Of a stretch of DNA of 57,613 nt, positions 33,586 through 42,491 are shown one piece after another. How positions within the stretch are numbered: position 1 is the stretch's first letter; every line of letters begins with the position of its first letter. This stretch comes from Bacillota bacterium (GTDB lineage: Bacteria > Bacillota > Dethiobacteria > Dethiobacterales > Dethiobacteraceae): NCBI GenBank assembly GCA_018725565.1, contig QLUR01000015.1, positions 1 through 57,613 of the forward strand, read 5' to 3'. A program made the position numbers and the translations under genes. The notes beneath the pieces were generated by a model. That model worked only from the letters and a program-made list of their open reading frames with translations. It was not told where the DNA came from and made no database searches.

Positions 33586-34530
33586 ATGAAATCCGGCAGG
33601 GGAATGACCATCAGCGAGTTAGAACAGAAATCAGGGTTCCAGCGCTCTACGATTCACTATTACATACAGGCAGGGCTACTTCCACAGCCCTACAAATCCG
33701 GCCAAACAATGGCTTATTACGATAAGAACCACCTGCGCAGGCTTGAGGAGATACAAAGAATCAAGGTTAACTACCTCAAGTCATCAAAAAGGTCGCGTGT
33801 GCCCCTGGAGATTATCAAACGAAGTGTAAGCGAGGGTTATGCCGGGATCTTTCACAATCATGCTGAATCAAAGAATCCCGCCGCTAATAAGACGAATAAG
33901 AGAAAACTAAGAAAAAAAGAGGAAATAATCGAGGCTGCTCTAAAGTTGTATTCGAGCAGGGGTTTCTACCGTACCAGCATCCGTGACATCGCGAAGGAAG
34001 CAAACATTACCGCTCCGACCTTTTACCATTACTTCAGTGACAAGCGTAAACTTTTTGTTGAGGCGATTGAATACGTGATCCATGAGTTTAAAAGAGATTT
34101 AACGCCCATCTTGAAAAACGAAAAAGACCTGACGAAAAGAACGTTCCTGAGGTTTAATGCTTTTTATGATAACTACCCCAGGATTGGAGAAATCCTCAAT
34201 CAATTGAGGGCAGGTGTGGCCATCAACGATCAATGGGCCAAGGAAAAATTAAGACAAGTTTACGATGAGCTGATGAAAGAAGCAAGTGAAGGTATACGAA
34301 ATTCCATCAAGCTGGGACATATTCGCAACATAGACCCGGATTTATTGACATTTTTCTTCGTTACGCTCGACGAGGCTGTAATAAATTGGGCATCAATGAA
34401 TGAGAATAAATATACCTTGAAGAAAATTACGTTTTTCTTGGCAGACTTTCTTTACAACGGTTTTCTCACTCCAAAGGGGAAAGAATCATGGCAACCCCAA
34501 TTTGACAAGGACTATGGATTAGGCCCTTAA
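33586..34530 (+). CDS. MerR-TetR fusion transcriptional regulator
   Basis: A 314-residue protein with two DNA-binding domains of different families. Residues 5-60 form a MerR-type winged helix (MTISELEQKSGFQRSTIHYY, IQAGLLP, AYYDKNHLRRLEEI). Residues about 103-150 form a TetR helix-turn-helix (EEIIEAALKLYSSRGFYRTS, IRDIAKEANITAPTFYHYF), followed by an all-helical ligand domain. No MerR effector domain is present. It is divergent from the glycyl radical enzyme operon and very likely its regulator, sensing the substrate through the TetR-type pocket. GAGGAGG lies upstream of the ATG. Confidence 0.88.
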   Translation: MKSGRGMTISELEQKSGFQRSTIHYYIQAGLLPQPYKSGQTMAYYDKNHLRRLEEIQRIKVNYLKSSKRSRVPLEIIKRSVSEGYAGIFHNHAESKNPAANKTNKRKLRKKEEIIEAALKLYSSRGFYRTSIRDIAKEANITAPTFYHYFSDKRKLFVEAIEYVIHEFKRDLTPILKNEKDLTKRTFLRFNAFYDNYPRIGEILNQLRAGVAINDQWAKEKLRQVYDELMKEASEGIRNSIKLGHIRNIDPDLLTFFFVTLDEAVINWASMNENKYTLKKITFFLADFLYNGFLTPKGKESWQPQFDKDYGLGP

Positions 34531-34641
34531 TCCTGAAGTCTTGCGCAAATTTGGCAAGAATTTCAGTAAGCTGTCCTTTAAGCCCTTGCCAACTGGGTAA
34601 CAATTTCTGTCTTCATTATTAATAACGCGGAGAAAACACAA

Positions 34642-34770
34642 GCAAGTCAAAATTTTATTCGGATAATTTGTATTAACCTGTGTTGCTAAATGCAACCTTT
34701 TTTGTTTTGGTCCGTTATAACAACAGGCCGGTGAGATAGCCGGAGACTAAATTGAGCAGGAGGTAAAGAA
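34642..34770 (+). promoter_or_regulatory. Conserved 5' leader with terminator-like hairpin (copy B)
   Basis: Leader of the secreted protein gene at 34772, nearly identical to 19531-19659. It contains GTTGC-TAAAT-GCAAC plus C and six T (34682-34703), followed by CCGG-N8-CCGG and an AGGAGG ribosome site. The order hairpin-terminator, then ribosome site resembles a regulated leader, but no known riboswitch core is recognised. The hairpin may simply end an upstream transcript. Confidence 0.5.
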
Positions 34771-34771
34771 G

Positions 34772-35719
34772 ATGAAACTTAAGTCAACCGTATTAATGAT
34801 TCTGTTTGCCTTTTCCCTGCTGGCCGCGCCGTTTGCGGTCAGCGCGGCGCCGCGCTATCCATCTAAGGAAGCTGCTCTGGAAACTATTTTTGCGGAAATA
34901 AAAGGGGAGCTTGGGGGAGTGCCGTTAGCCGGGTTTAGCCTTGCGGCTGAAGACTTGGATTTGGATGCTAAAGACAACTCCCTGTCCTATTCCGGAGAGT
35001 TCAAAAAGTCCGGCGTGATGAGTAAGGCGGAACTGGAACAGGCAAAAAGGCATTTTGCCAGCGTTGTGGAGCGGGCCTATGGCCTGGAGAGCTACGATAT
35101 TGAGCAAGATGGCGACACGCTGGACATAAACTTCGAGCAAAGCCGTAACATAATTACAGTAGCCGGTGAGGTGTACTCCGCGCGCGAATATATCCCGTAT
35201 GTTTCAGTCAGCGTCAGCCTGACCAGGGAAGAAGCTGACGAGGACGATGACGACAAGGATGCTGGCAGGTCCGGCAAAACATATGGAACCGGATATACAG
35301 CTCTTGAGTACGATATCGATATCACCCTGGAGCGAAGAGTTGTCAGGTTACAGCTTGGGCAAAAGAAGGCCCGCGTAAACGGTGAAGCCATGAGGCTGGA
35401 AGCAGCCCCCTTTGCTGAAGGCGGCCGGACACTTGTGCCGCTGCGTTTCCTTGGTGAGCAGCTAGGCGCGGTTTTCCTGTGGGACGAGGACGATAAAGAA
35501 GTGACTTTCATCAGGGGCGCTATTACCATTAAAATTCGACTGGGCGATGATGAGGCACGCATCCATATTAAGGGAGCGCCTTCCAGGACTGTTGCGCTCG
35601 AAGTGCCAGCTAAAGCTGTACAGAACAGGACAGTGGTCCCCTTGCGCTTTGTTTCGGAGAATTTCGGCGCCGCGGTGCGTTGGAATCCCGGTGACCGCAG
35701 TATCATTGTCCGCCAATAA
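34772..35719 (+). CDS. Secreted protein with copper-amine-oxidase-like N-terminal domains
   Basis: A 315-residue secreted protein. The signal peptide is STVLMILFAFSLLAAPFAVS with cleavage near SAAP. The middle has an acidic patch (EEADEDDDDKD). The C-terminal 120 residues contain two VPLRF repeats (TLVPLRFLGEQLGAVFLWD and TVVPLRFVSENFGAAVRW), the hallmark of the copper-amine-oxidase N-terminal-like stalk domain common in Clostridia cell-surface proteins. No oxidase catalytic domain is present. It is probably a wall-associated or extracellular structural module. AGGAGG eight bases before the ATG; a perfect terminator follows. Confidence 0.87.
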   Translation: MKLKSTVLMILFAFSLLAAPFAVSAAPRYPSKEAALETIFAEIKGELGGVPLAGFSLAAEDLDLDAKDNSLSYSGEFKKSGVMSKAELEQAKRHFASVVERAYGLESYDIEQDGDTLDINFEQSRNIITVAGEVYSAREYIPYVSVSVSLTREEADEDDDDKDAGRSGKTYGTGYTALEYDIDITLERRVVRLQLGQKKARVNGEAMRLEAAPFAEGGRTLVPLRFLGEQLGAVFLWDEDDKEVTFIRGAITIKIRLGDDEARIHIKGAPSRTVALEVPAKAVQNRTVVPLRFVSENFGAAVRWNPGDRSIIVRQ

Positions 35720-35730
35720 CGCGTCTTGCA

Positions 35731-35778
35731 GCAGCCCGGCCCGGTTCAGTACTTTCTGAACCGGGCCGGGCTGCTTTC
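35731..35778 (+). terminator. Strong intrinsic terminator, 19-bp perfect stem
   Basis: Arms at 35731-35749 and 35756-35774 are exactly complementary over 19 bases (GCAGCCCGGCCCGGTTCAG), with a 6-base loop, then TTTCT. It ends the gene at 34772. From 35790 to 36173 no credible gene is found; the sequence is a charged, repetitive remnant, part of which (36049 onward) is homologous to 19732-19946. Confidence 0.85.
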
Positions 35779-36173
35779 TGGCGGCGAAGATGAAAACGGT
35801 GAATAGCTCATTTGAATCTTGCTCGTCTCCTCCTGCTCACTCTTCTTGAGAACCCTCAGCCTGCTCCTGAGGTTCATAGTCTGATGGTCCACCGGCTTCA
35901 TCCTTCTCATCTCCGGGGCGCCGGGTTTAGATTTATCACGCTCAGGCCTGTCTGGTTCGTCTCTCTCGTCAGAATCTTTTTAAGGAGCGGCCGGGTAAGA
36001 CTCCGGCCTTGCTGGTTCGTCACTTTCCTCCTCAAGCCGGCCGAAAGCCTCCGGGCAATGCCTGACCCGGGCAATCAGGTCCTTTTCGGTTTGAGGGTTA
36101 TCCATAACGGGCAATATTTCGCCATATTTGACAATGTACCTTCATGCCGTCCCAAACTTGGCTGCCTGGCTTA

Positions 36174-36458
36174 TTAATCGAACCCGCGTTTAATTTCTTC
36201 CCTGAACCCCTCGTGGCTGCCAAGACCAATTACATGGATTACCTTCTTTTTTGTGTCAATCAAATAAGCCACCCGGTAAGCTGTCCCTCCGTAATTAAAG
36301 CCATGCCCATAGACCTTTGTCAGCGACCCCACCTTGCTTTTTCGGAAAGGTTGAACAGAGACCTCTCTCAGGCATCGTCTGAGCGCAACAAGAAGGTCGC
36401 GCTCTCTTATTTTACTTAACTGCTTTTCCGCACGGGGAAGCAAAAAAACTTCATACAT
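36174..36458 (-). CDS. RelE/ParE-family toxin
   Basis: A 94-residue RelE-superfamily mRNA interferase or gyrase-poison-type toxin: YEVFLLPRAEKQLSKIRERD at the N-terminus, basic RKSKVGSLTKVYG in the centre, and the strands YRVAYLIDTKKKVIHVIGLGSHE. The ATG at 36458 overlaps the antitoxin stop (ATGTATGA) and has GAGGAGG upstream; a longer frame to 36506 lacks this. A dead fragment of a second copy lies at 19857-19946. Confidence 0.83.
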   Translation of the reverse strand: MYEVFLLPRAEKQLSKIRERDLLVALRRCLREVSVQPFRKSKVGSLTKVYGHGFNYGGTAYRVAYLIDTKKKVIHVIGLGSHEGFREEIKRGFD

Positions 36459-36816
36459 CCTCCTCACCCGGCAACACCGGGAAAACATCGTCCGCTGGCC
36501 GGCCACGGCCCGCTTTTATGTCCTCCCGGGCTTCTTCAACCATTCGCTCCAGTCTCCGGGCCGCCTTCTCCTTCCTGGCCTCAAATTCCCTTAACAGGTC
36601 GGCGCCGGTAAAATTTTCGGCTACCAGTTCTTTAAGAATATCACTGGTAAAATCCCAGAATTCATCCGCAGCGGCTGGCTCAATCACTAGCTTTTCCCCC
36701 TGCATATAGCACCTAACCTGTTCGCCTATATGCAGGGCTTCGAAATATTTTTTGGGAATGGTCAGTTGGCGCTTGTTTGTTACACGGACCATTTTAAAGT
36801 CAGAATACTCGTTCAT
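36451..36816 (-). CDS. AbrB/SpoVT-type antitoxin
   Basis: About 121 residues. The N-terminal swapped-hairpin DNA-binding domain reads VRVTNKRQLTIPKKYFEALH, then GEQVRCYMQGEKLVIEP, as in AbrB/MazE proteins. The C-terminal half is a charged helix (LLREFEARKEKAARRLERMV) likely to wrap the toxin. AbrB-type antitoxins paired with RelE-type toxins usually repress their own operon. The ATG at 36816 has AAGGAGA nine bases upstream; a TTG at 36825 is possible. Confidence 0.83.
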   Translation of the reverse strand: MNEYSDFKMVRVTNKRQLTIPKKYFEALHIGEQVRCYMQGEKLVIEPAAADEFWDFTSDILKELVAENFTGADLLREFEARKEKAARRLERMVEEAREDIKAGRGRPADDVFPVLPGEEDV

Positions 36817-36840
36817 CGCAGTCAATCTCCTTTTCCCTTG

Positions 36841-36868
36841 TTCCTTGTTCCTTGTTCCTTGTTCCTTG
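36841..36868. repeat. Heptanucleotide tandem repeat upstream of the AbrB-RelE pair
   Basis: Four perfect copies of TTCCTTG, flanked by one imperfect copy (TCCCTTG, 36834-36840) on one side and TTTAG on the other. The repeat begins 25 bases upstream of the antitoxin start and is located where the operon's promoter or leader should be. Copy number could change by slippage. Confidence 0.8.
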
Positions 36869-37009
36869 TTTAGATTATATATAATATTTTCTGCTTTTTC
36901 AATCCACTGCCTGAAAAATAGCGCGGTTTATCGCTGTTGAACGCTAATTTGGGCAGGTTGACTGCTGGGGCGTTTACGTTTAGAATGAGGGTACCTGGGA
37001 GGGAATTGA

Positions 37010-37462
37010 ATGGTACGTTTATCAAGAAAGCCGAAAATGATTAATATTGATGAGCATCTGCCTGCCATACAGGAGTATTTAGCTGGGTGTCCGGATATTG
37101 CGGCAAGTTACATTTATGGCTCCTATGGCACCGAATTTCAGCTGCCGCTCAGCGATGTGGATTTGGCTGTTTTATTTACCCCCGGCGGTTATAATTTAGA
37201 TCGGCTGCTGGAAATCTCTGCTAAGCTTTCGTATATTACTCGGGAAGATGACGTAAATGTTGTGGCGCTGAACAATGCCCCCATTACTTTACAGTATGAG
37301 GTAATTTCCACCGGAAGGCTGCTGCAGAGGAAAGAAAATCACCTGGAAGATTTTATGGAATATGTTCTTAAGCGTTACGCTGATTACAAAATTGACCTTG
37401 ATATTTTTAACAGGGATTATGATGACGCTTTAAGAGAGGTATACCTGTATGATAAACGCTGA
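37010..37462 (+). CDS. mntA: MntA-type antitoxin (nucleotidyltransferase)
   Basis: A 150-residue MNT-fold protein with YGSYGTEFQLPLSDVDLAVLF, holding the GS motif and the D-x-D metal site. In characterised MntA-HepT pairs the antitoxin transfers AMP from ATP to a tyrosine beside the HepT RNase site. GGGAGGG precedes the ATG. The gene overlaps hepT by 14 bases. It is a paralogue of the orphan gene at 19050-19487. Confidence 0.9.
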   Translation: MVRLSRKPKMINIDEHLPAIQEYLAGCPDIAASYIYGSYGTEFQLPLSDVDLAVLFTPGGYNLDRLLEISAKLSYITREDDVNVVALNNAPITLQYEVISTGRLLQRKENHLEDFMEYVLKRYADYKIDLDIFNRDYDDALREVYLYDKR

Positions 37463-37877
37463 CAAGCTCCGTGATAAACTGCAGCGTATCAAAGACAATC
37501 TCGTCCGGTTAGAGATAATGCGTAAAGCGAGCTTTGCGCAATTTTGCGAAAGCCCGCTTTACTCCGACGCTGCTACCAGACTGCTGCAGATATCAATAGA
37601 AGCCATGATTGACATTGGCAATCACATTGTTGCCAAAAATCATCTGGGGACGCCAAAGACTTACCGGGAAACCTTTGAGCTGCTGGTGGAAAACCAAATA
37701 CTGCCCAAAAAAGACCTTGAACTTTTTATCACTATGGTAAAGTTTAGAAACCGGGCCGTACACCTGTACGATAAAATTTCAGACGAAGAAATTTACAATA
37801 TCATCCAAAATCACCTGCCGGATTTTGAACATTTTATTGCCTGCATAGTTAAAGCTTATTTTGAAAAAAACACTTAA
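37449..37877 (+). CDS. hepT: HepT-type HEPN toxin
   Basis: A 142-residue all-helical HEPN ribonuclease toxin. The motif RNRAVHLY (R-x4-H-x-Y) near residue 98 contains the catalytic Arg and His and the tyrosine modified by MntA. SIEAMIDIGNHIVAK is the conserved second helix. Its stop overlaps the stop of the convergent jetD gene by four bases, so the TA pair is packed against the Wadjet operon. Confidence 0.92.
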   Translation: MINADKLRDKLQRIKDNLVRLEIMRKASFAQFCESPLYSDAATRLLQISIEAMIDIGNHIVAKNHLGTPKTYRETFELLVENQILPKKDLELFITMVKFRNRAVHLYDKISDEEIYNIIQNHLPDFEHFIACIVKAYFEKNT

Positions 37878-39154
37878 GTGATGTTATCTATTTTCTCCGC
37901 CAGCGGCAAAGCGCCGTCCGCGAGCAGCGCTTCTTGCTCTAAGCGGATATTAAGTTCCAGCATCAAGTCAATCAGCGCGGTAAACCCGGTGTAAGCCGGG
38001 TCTTTCTTCATTTTTTCCAGTTTTGTGCGGTAGGCGGCGGTCAGTTGTTCCCCCGCCTCCTGATATTTAAGCAAGGTTTCCCCGTCCATAAAAAGGGGAA
38101 TGAGTCCCGGAAATGCATGCTCTTTTAATAGCCTGTGTATTTTGAAACCACCCCAGTCGATATCGCCCCAGTGAAAAAAGCGGGCTGAAGGCCGCTCGCG
38201 TACGCAAAAATGATGCAGGTCCGCAAGAAAGCGCCTCTTGCCCGGGCCCGGGAACCCCCCGAGATATATTAAAAGCATCGTTTCTGCAAGTCCCCGTCTG
38301 GCCAGTTCGTGGAAGTTGGTTTTGTTTTCAATCAGGATGATTCGGTCAGTAGAAACCTCTGTTATTTTCGTCTCTTTGTTCATCTGGGTATCAACAACAG
38401 CGCCAAAAACGAGCGGTGATAACCGGACGTCAAGACATCTGATCCGCAGGCTCAGCGGGCCCGCCAGCAACAGTTCATTAGAAGTCTTAACAATACCCAG
38501 CTCGGCCAGTACGTCTTCTTCCGGCAATTCCGCATCCTGAAGCAAGTACTCCCGGGCGGCTGCAGCCAGGGAACCACGCACCCTGCCGGACAAAAGCTTG
38601 CTTCCGCCCAGGTACCGCAGGCTGAAAACCCGCTCCGGCATCTCTGTTTCGCCCTTTTGCTCAAGACCTGCTAGTGCTTTAAGCAATAACTGCTGGTCGC
38701 TTTTTTCCGGCGGCAGCAGGGAAGGCATGAGGCGTCTCTCTGCCAGTTCCGTTTCGCAACAGGACAGGAACTTTTTAATCCAGGGCAGATTAGTCTGGCT
38801 GGCTTTTTGCTTGATAAGTGCCTGTAATGCAGCCAGCTGCTCAAAGCGAGGGGTGCGGCCGACGAATCGGTAGGCGCCGGGGAGTTCCTCCAGGTTCAGC
38901 ACCACCCTTTTCAGCAGGTTTCCCTTCTCTCCCCTCAGCCACTCCAGGCGCACCAGCCCTTCCGCTTGCAGCTCTACCGCAGCCTGGTGGATGGCTGCTT
39001 TAATCAGCGGCTGTTCTCCCGAGAAATATTCCGGCATGGTCTCCCTGTTGAAATTAAAGGCAATCCGCCTGTTTGTCCTGGCTGCGCCGAAAAAGTGGGC
39101 GCTTCTTTCGTATCTGTCCAGCAGGGAGTTAAGAATGGTTGCCCCGTAATTCAC
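37874..39154 (-). CDS. jetD: Wadjet subunit JetD (Toprim nuclease)
   Basis: About 426 residues. The C-terminal half is a topoisomerase-VI-A-like Toprim domain: ILIENKTNF supplies the metal-binding Glu and HWGDIDWGGFKI the D-x-D pair. JetD cuts circular plasmid DNA after loop extrusion by JetABC. The N-terminal half is a DNA/JetC-interaction region. The GTG at 39154 lies one base after the jetC stop, with GGGG seven bases upstream; the longer frame reaches into jetC. Last gene of the operon. Confidence 0.9.
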   Translation of the reverse strand: MNYGATILNSLLDRYERSAHFFGAARTNRRIAFNFNRETMPEYFSGEQPLIKAAIHQAAVELQAEGLVRLEWLRGEKGNLLKRVVLNLEELPGAYRFVGRTPRFEQLAALQALIKQKASQTNLPWIKKFLSCCETELAERRLMPSLLPPEKSDQQLLLKALAGLEQKGETEMPERVFSLRYLGGSKLLSGRVRGSLAAAAREYLLQDAELPEEDVLAELGIVKTSNELLLAGPLSLRIRCLDVRLSPLVFGAVVDTQMNKETKITEVSTDRIILIENKTNFHELARRGLAETMLLIYLGGFPGPGKRRFLADLHHFCVRERPSARFFHWGDIDWGGFKIHRLLKEHAFPGLIPLFMDGETLLKYQEAGEQLTAAYRTKLEKMKKDPAYTGFTALIDLMLELNIRLEQEALLADGALPLAEKIDNIT

Positions 39155-39155
39155 G

Positions 39156-42100
39156 CTAAGCCCCCATCTCCGTAAGCTCCTTAGGGTCAAACGCTTTGAC
39201 CAGAGTCGCTTTTTTCAGCCGGTGGACCAAGAGATTGCGGTCCACCAGGGGCGCGATGTCGGCGATTTTTTCCGTGGGTGCGGAGAGGATGACCTGCAGC
39301 CCCATTTCTCTGATCATTTTGATGCTTTCCTGGATGCGCTGGTGGTCCATTTTGTTATATGCCTCATCAAAGACAATCAGCCGCATCGTGTTGGCTTCAT
39401 CCTGTCTGACGCGGTAAACCTGGAGAAAAGAAGCGAGAACCGCCACATAAAACGGCGTCTGTGTCTCTCCACCCGATTTCTTGGTAATAACCCGGGACAG
39501 ACGGGATTCCCTGCCCTCTTCGTCGATGTTGACCATATCGAATTCCAGGAATGTGCGGTAATCGGTAAACCGCTGCAGGTTTTCAGCCAGTTGCTGCCTG
39601 CGGTCGGCGCTGAGCAGTCCTTCTCCGGTGTCCACAATCTGACGAAACAGTTCCTCCACCGTATCACCGTGCTGCTCCTGAAAGACCGCGGAGAAAAGGT
39701 TATACCCTTCCACCAGCATGTCGTCGGTTATCATCTCGTAGAAGCGGCGGTATTGCGGTTGGGGTGTGACAGTAAACCGGTATCTGTCCCGGCCAAAGAA
39801 GTTATCTTTAATCGCCCGGTTTAAATCACTGATTTGTTCCTGCACGCGATCGATGTTGGCTCGCAGTTTGCTGATAAAATCTTCTTTAAACTGAACCTGC
39901 GCACGTTCTTTGGCTTCCTTAATTTTTTGGCGGTAGTCCAGCAGCGTACTCTCTTTCAGGCGCAACAGCTCGGCATCATAGTCATCGTTGTCCTCGCGGG
40001 CGGCTGCAAACGCTCCTTTAAAGTCGCGGTTGTAACCGATACGCAGTTCCAGCAGTTCGTCCCAGCGATCCTTCTTCCTAGTTTCCGTCCCTTTGACCAC
40101 CGGCGTAAAACTATTGATGATATTGTCCGGTGTCCGCCGGTTTTTAAGTTCCTGTGAAAACCGTGGTTCCCCGCTTTCAATCCTCCACGTTTCCGCATAC
40201 CGCGCCGCCAACTCCGCGGCCAGCGACTCCTTTTCCCTTTCCAGCGCCGGCAGCGCCGCTTCCTTGTTCTTTAGATGAATCTCCGCAGCAATCAGACTGC
40301 CTTTGTCTTTTTCGAGTATTGCTTTGCTCTTGGCAAGTGCAGCTTCACACTGTTTTAGTCGCTTGTCCAGCCCGGTCAGATATGAAAGGTCCAGGGAGAC
40401 CAGCTCCTGCGCGACTTCAGCGAGTTTCTGCTCTGTCCCGGTTTTGCGCACCACCCGTACCTTCAGATCCAGCATGGTGCGGATGTCGTTTTCCGTCAGC
40501 AGCGGCGTCCGAACCGCCTGTCCCAACCCGTCCAGACGGGGCAGCAGCGCCTGTAGCTGTATGCCGCCGTCCGCCAGCTCGCTTTCCTTGGACACAATCT
40601 GGCGGGCCACCGCCTGCCGGCCGATATATGGTTCGGCAAAACGCGCCGGGTTAAGCTGCCTGGCCACAAAATTGTGGTATAACATGCAGCCGGGCGTCAC
40701 AGCTGTTCGGTGCAGACGCAATTCCTCCAGAGTTTCACATTTCATTACCCGCCCCAGCAGGTAGTCGGTGTAAGCCCTGGCCAAAGGATCGTCCGTTTCC
40801 ACCTCTTCAGCCAGGCTGCCCGGCAGGACCACCGGAACACTGGCCACGACCTTTTCCAGATCAACCAGGCCTAAGTCATAGAACTTGCGGTTGTTCTTCT
40901 CCCTGTCATAAACCCTCAAAGCGGCCAGGAAATACTCCGGCTCCACCAGCAGGTAGAATTTCTGGGTGTGCAGATAGGCTTCCACCGCGTTTTGCCACCT
41001 GGGATCCCTGATCTCCAACAGATCGGCGAAAATCTTCACTTGTGTTTCCCGGCCATGTAAATCCCTTAGCTCCCGTGTGATGGTCTCCCGCAGCTCAAGC
41101 AGCTTTTCCGGATAGGGCTTGATCCCCCGGCGCAGGCCCGCCAGCTCTTCTTCCAACACCTTTATTCTCTGTTCCAGCCGTTTCTTTTCCTGCTCCAGGT
41201 CATAAAAACTCCGGCTCAGTCCGGCAGCATAGATTTCCAGCACAGTCTTTGTTTCCTGCAGCCGGGTATGTTCCAGCGACCGGTAGTGGCGCAGTCCCTC
41301 TTCCAACGCTTGCAAGCCCCGTGCCAATTCGCCGTCAGCCGGTTGCTTATCTAAATTGCCGGACACCCAGGCCGCCACCTCCCGCCAACAGGCCAGGTGG
41401 GCTGTCAGCAAACCTCCCAGGCGTTCTTCGCTGTTTTGGATTTCTTCCAGTTCCCGTAACAGGGAATCTTTTTCTTTTTGTAAATCCTGCTGCTTTTTAT
41501 AGATGTCTGACTGCGCCCGCTCTTCCAGTAAAAGACGGCGCTGCTCCTCCAAACTATCAAGGAGTTTATTTTCCTGGTCAATTTTTCCCCGCAGGTCGCT
41601 GATGCTTGCTTGCAGTACCGCCGTTTCCTCGCACAGCGTCTCCATGTCCCGCACGCGTTTTTCCAGAACGGACCTGTCCAGCAGGTACTGCTGCATTCGC
41701 AGGCGCTCGGTCTCCTCGCGGTAGGCCCGGTACAGTCCGGCAATGCTCTCCAGCACGGCCACCTTTTTCTCCACCAGCGCCAGTTCCTCTTCCAGTTGCT
41801 TGTACTGGCGGATGTTTTCCTGCATATGAGTAATGTCCACTTCATTTTCCATATCGCAGACAAACTCGGTGATAAACTGTTTAATATTTATAATCGGCGA
41901 AAAAGGGACCGCCTTGCGGAACAGGCGGAAGAATCGCTCGTTCAAATGGCCAAGCACCCCCGCCATAACGTCGCGGTAATCCCGGTTGCTTTCAAATAAC
42001 TGGTACTGCCGGGGATGATGGTTTAACAGCCAGGCTTTCAGCGCCTTAATATTCATCGGCACGCCATCCAGGTAAAAACAGTTTTCCGGCAACCCGCTTT

Positions 42101-42491
42101 TCAAATAAAAAAATTGGTGCCTGTGGTTGCCGTCCCGGTAGGAATCGAACACCACGCCGAGGCAAAAGCTCCTTTTCTCCGCCGTATCATTAAACTCCAG
42201 CACAATGTAGCTGGTAAAGTCATTTTCCCGGAGATATATCGTCCGCGCCTCCTCGTCTTCCGCTACTTCCCCCCTCAGGTATCCTTTCAGGCTGCGGTTG
42301 GAGCGGTCGCTGGCCGCCTTGTTGAAGAAATAGCCGGTGGTATCACCTAGCATCACTAATTGCAGCGCATCGATGATAGTCGATTTTCCGGCCGCGTTTT
42401 TCCCGGTCAGGAAATTGACAGTTTTAAACTCCAGCAGTTCCCGCTCAAAATAATGCCACTTAATCAATAGCATCTTCGTCAGCATCTTCAT
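39156..42491 (-). CDS. jetC: Wadjet SMC-like ATPase JetC
   Basis: A MukB/SMC-like ATPase of about 1,111 residues. Walker A is GKNAAGKST at residues 30-38. Long coiled coils occupy about residues 230-480 and 680-960 around a hinge. The signature KKSGGETQTP and Walker B LIVFDEAYNKMD lie near the C-terminus, together with the expected D-loop. The protein extrudes DNA loops to sense small circular DNA. Several in-frame starts lie within the end of jetB (TTG 42512, ATG 42500, 42491, 42485, 42473); 42491 has a G-run about 11 bases upstream. All motifs are intact. Confidence 0.93.
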   Translation of the reverse strand: MKMLTKMLLIKWHYFERELLEFKTVNFLTGKNAAGKSTIIDALQLVMLGDTTGYFFNKAASDRSNRSLKGYLRGEVAEDEEARTIYLRENDFTSYIVLEFNDTAEKRSFCLGVVFDSYRDGNHRHQFFYLKSGLPENCFYLDGVPMNIKALKAWLLNHHPRQYQLFESNRDYRDVMAGVLGHLNERFFRLFRKAVPFSPIINIKQFITEFVCDMENEVDITHMQENIRQYKQLEEELALVEKKVAVLESIAGLYRAYREETERLRMQQYLLDRSVLEKRVRDMETLCEETAVLQASISDLRGKIDQENKLLDSLEEQRRLLLEERAQSDIYKKQQDLQKEKDSLLRELEEIQNSEERLGGLLTAHLACWREVAAWVSGNLDKQPADGELARGLQALEEGLRHYRSLEHTRLQETKTVLEIYAAGLSRSFYDLEQEKKRLEQRIKVLEEELAGLRRGIKPYPEKLLELRETITRELRDLHGRETQVKIFADLLEIRDPRWQNAVEAYLHTQKFYLLVEPEYFLAALRVYDREKNNRKFYDLGLVDLEKVVASVPVVLPGSLAEEVETDDPLARAYTDYLLGRVMKCETLEELRLHRTAVTPGCMLYHNFVARQLNPARFAEPYIGRQAVARQIVSKESELADGGIQLQALLPRLDGLGQAVRTPLLTENDIRTMLDLKVRVVRKTGTEQKLAEVAQELVSLDLSYLTGLDKRLKQCEAALAKSKAILEKDKGSLIAAEIHLKNKEAALPALEREKESLAAELAARYAETWRIESGEPRFSQELKNRRTPDNIINSFTPVVKGTETRKKDRWDELLELRIGYNRDFKGAFAAAREDNDDYDAELLRLKESTLLDYRQKIKEAKERAQVQFKEDFISKLRANIDRVQEQISDLNRAIKDNFFGRDRYRFTVTPQPQYRRFYEMITDDMLVEGYNLFSAVFQEQHGDTVEELFRQIVDTGEGLLSADRRQQLAENLQRFTDYRTFLEFDMVNIDEEGRESRLSRVITKKSGGETQTPFYVAVLASFLQVYRVRQDEANTMRLIVFDEAYNKMDHQRIQESIKMIREMGLQVILSAPTEKIADIAPLVDRNLLVHRLKKATLVKAFDPKELTEMGA

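Noticed and set aside
34642-34770. Cyclic di-GMP riboswitch controlling the secreted protein
   Set aside because: The position would suit one, but neither the GEMM-I nor the class II core motifs can be found.
35812-36177. 121-residue plus-strand reading frame
   Set aside because: No ribosome site, low-complexity composition, and half of it lies in a block shared with decayed sequence at 19.7-19.9 kb; no protein family is recognisable.
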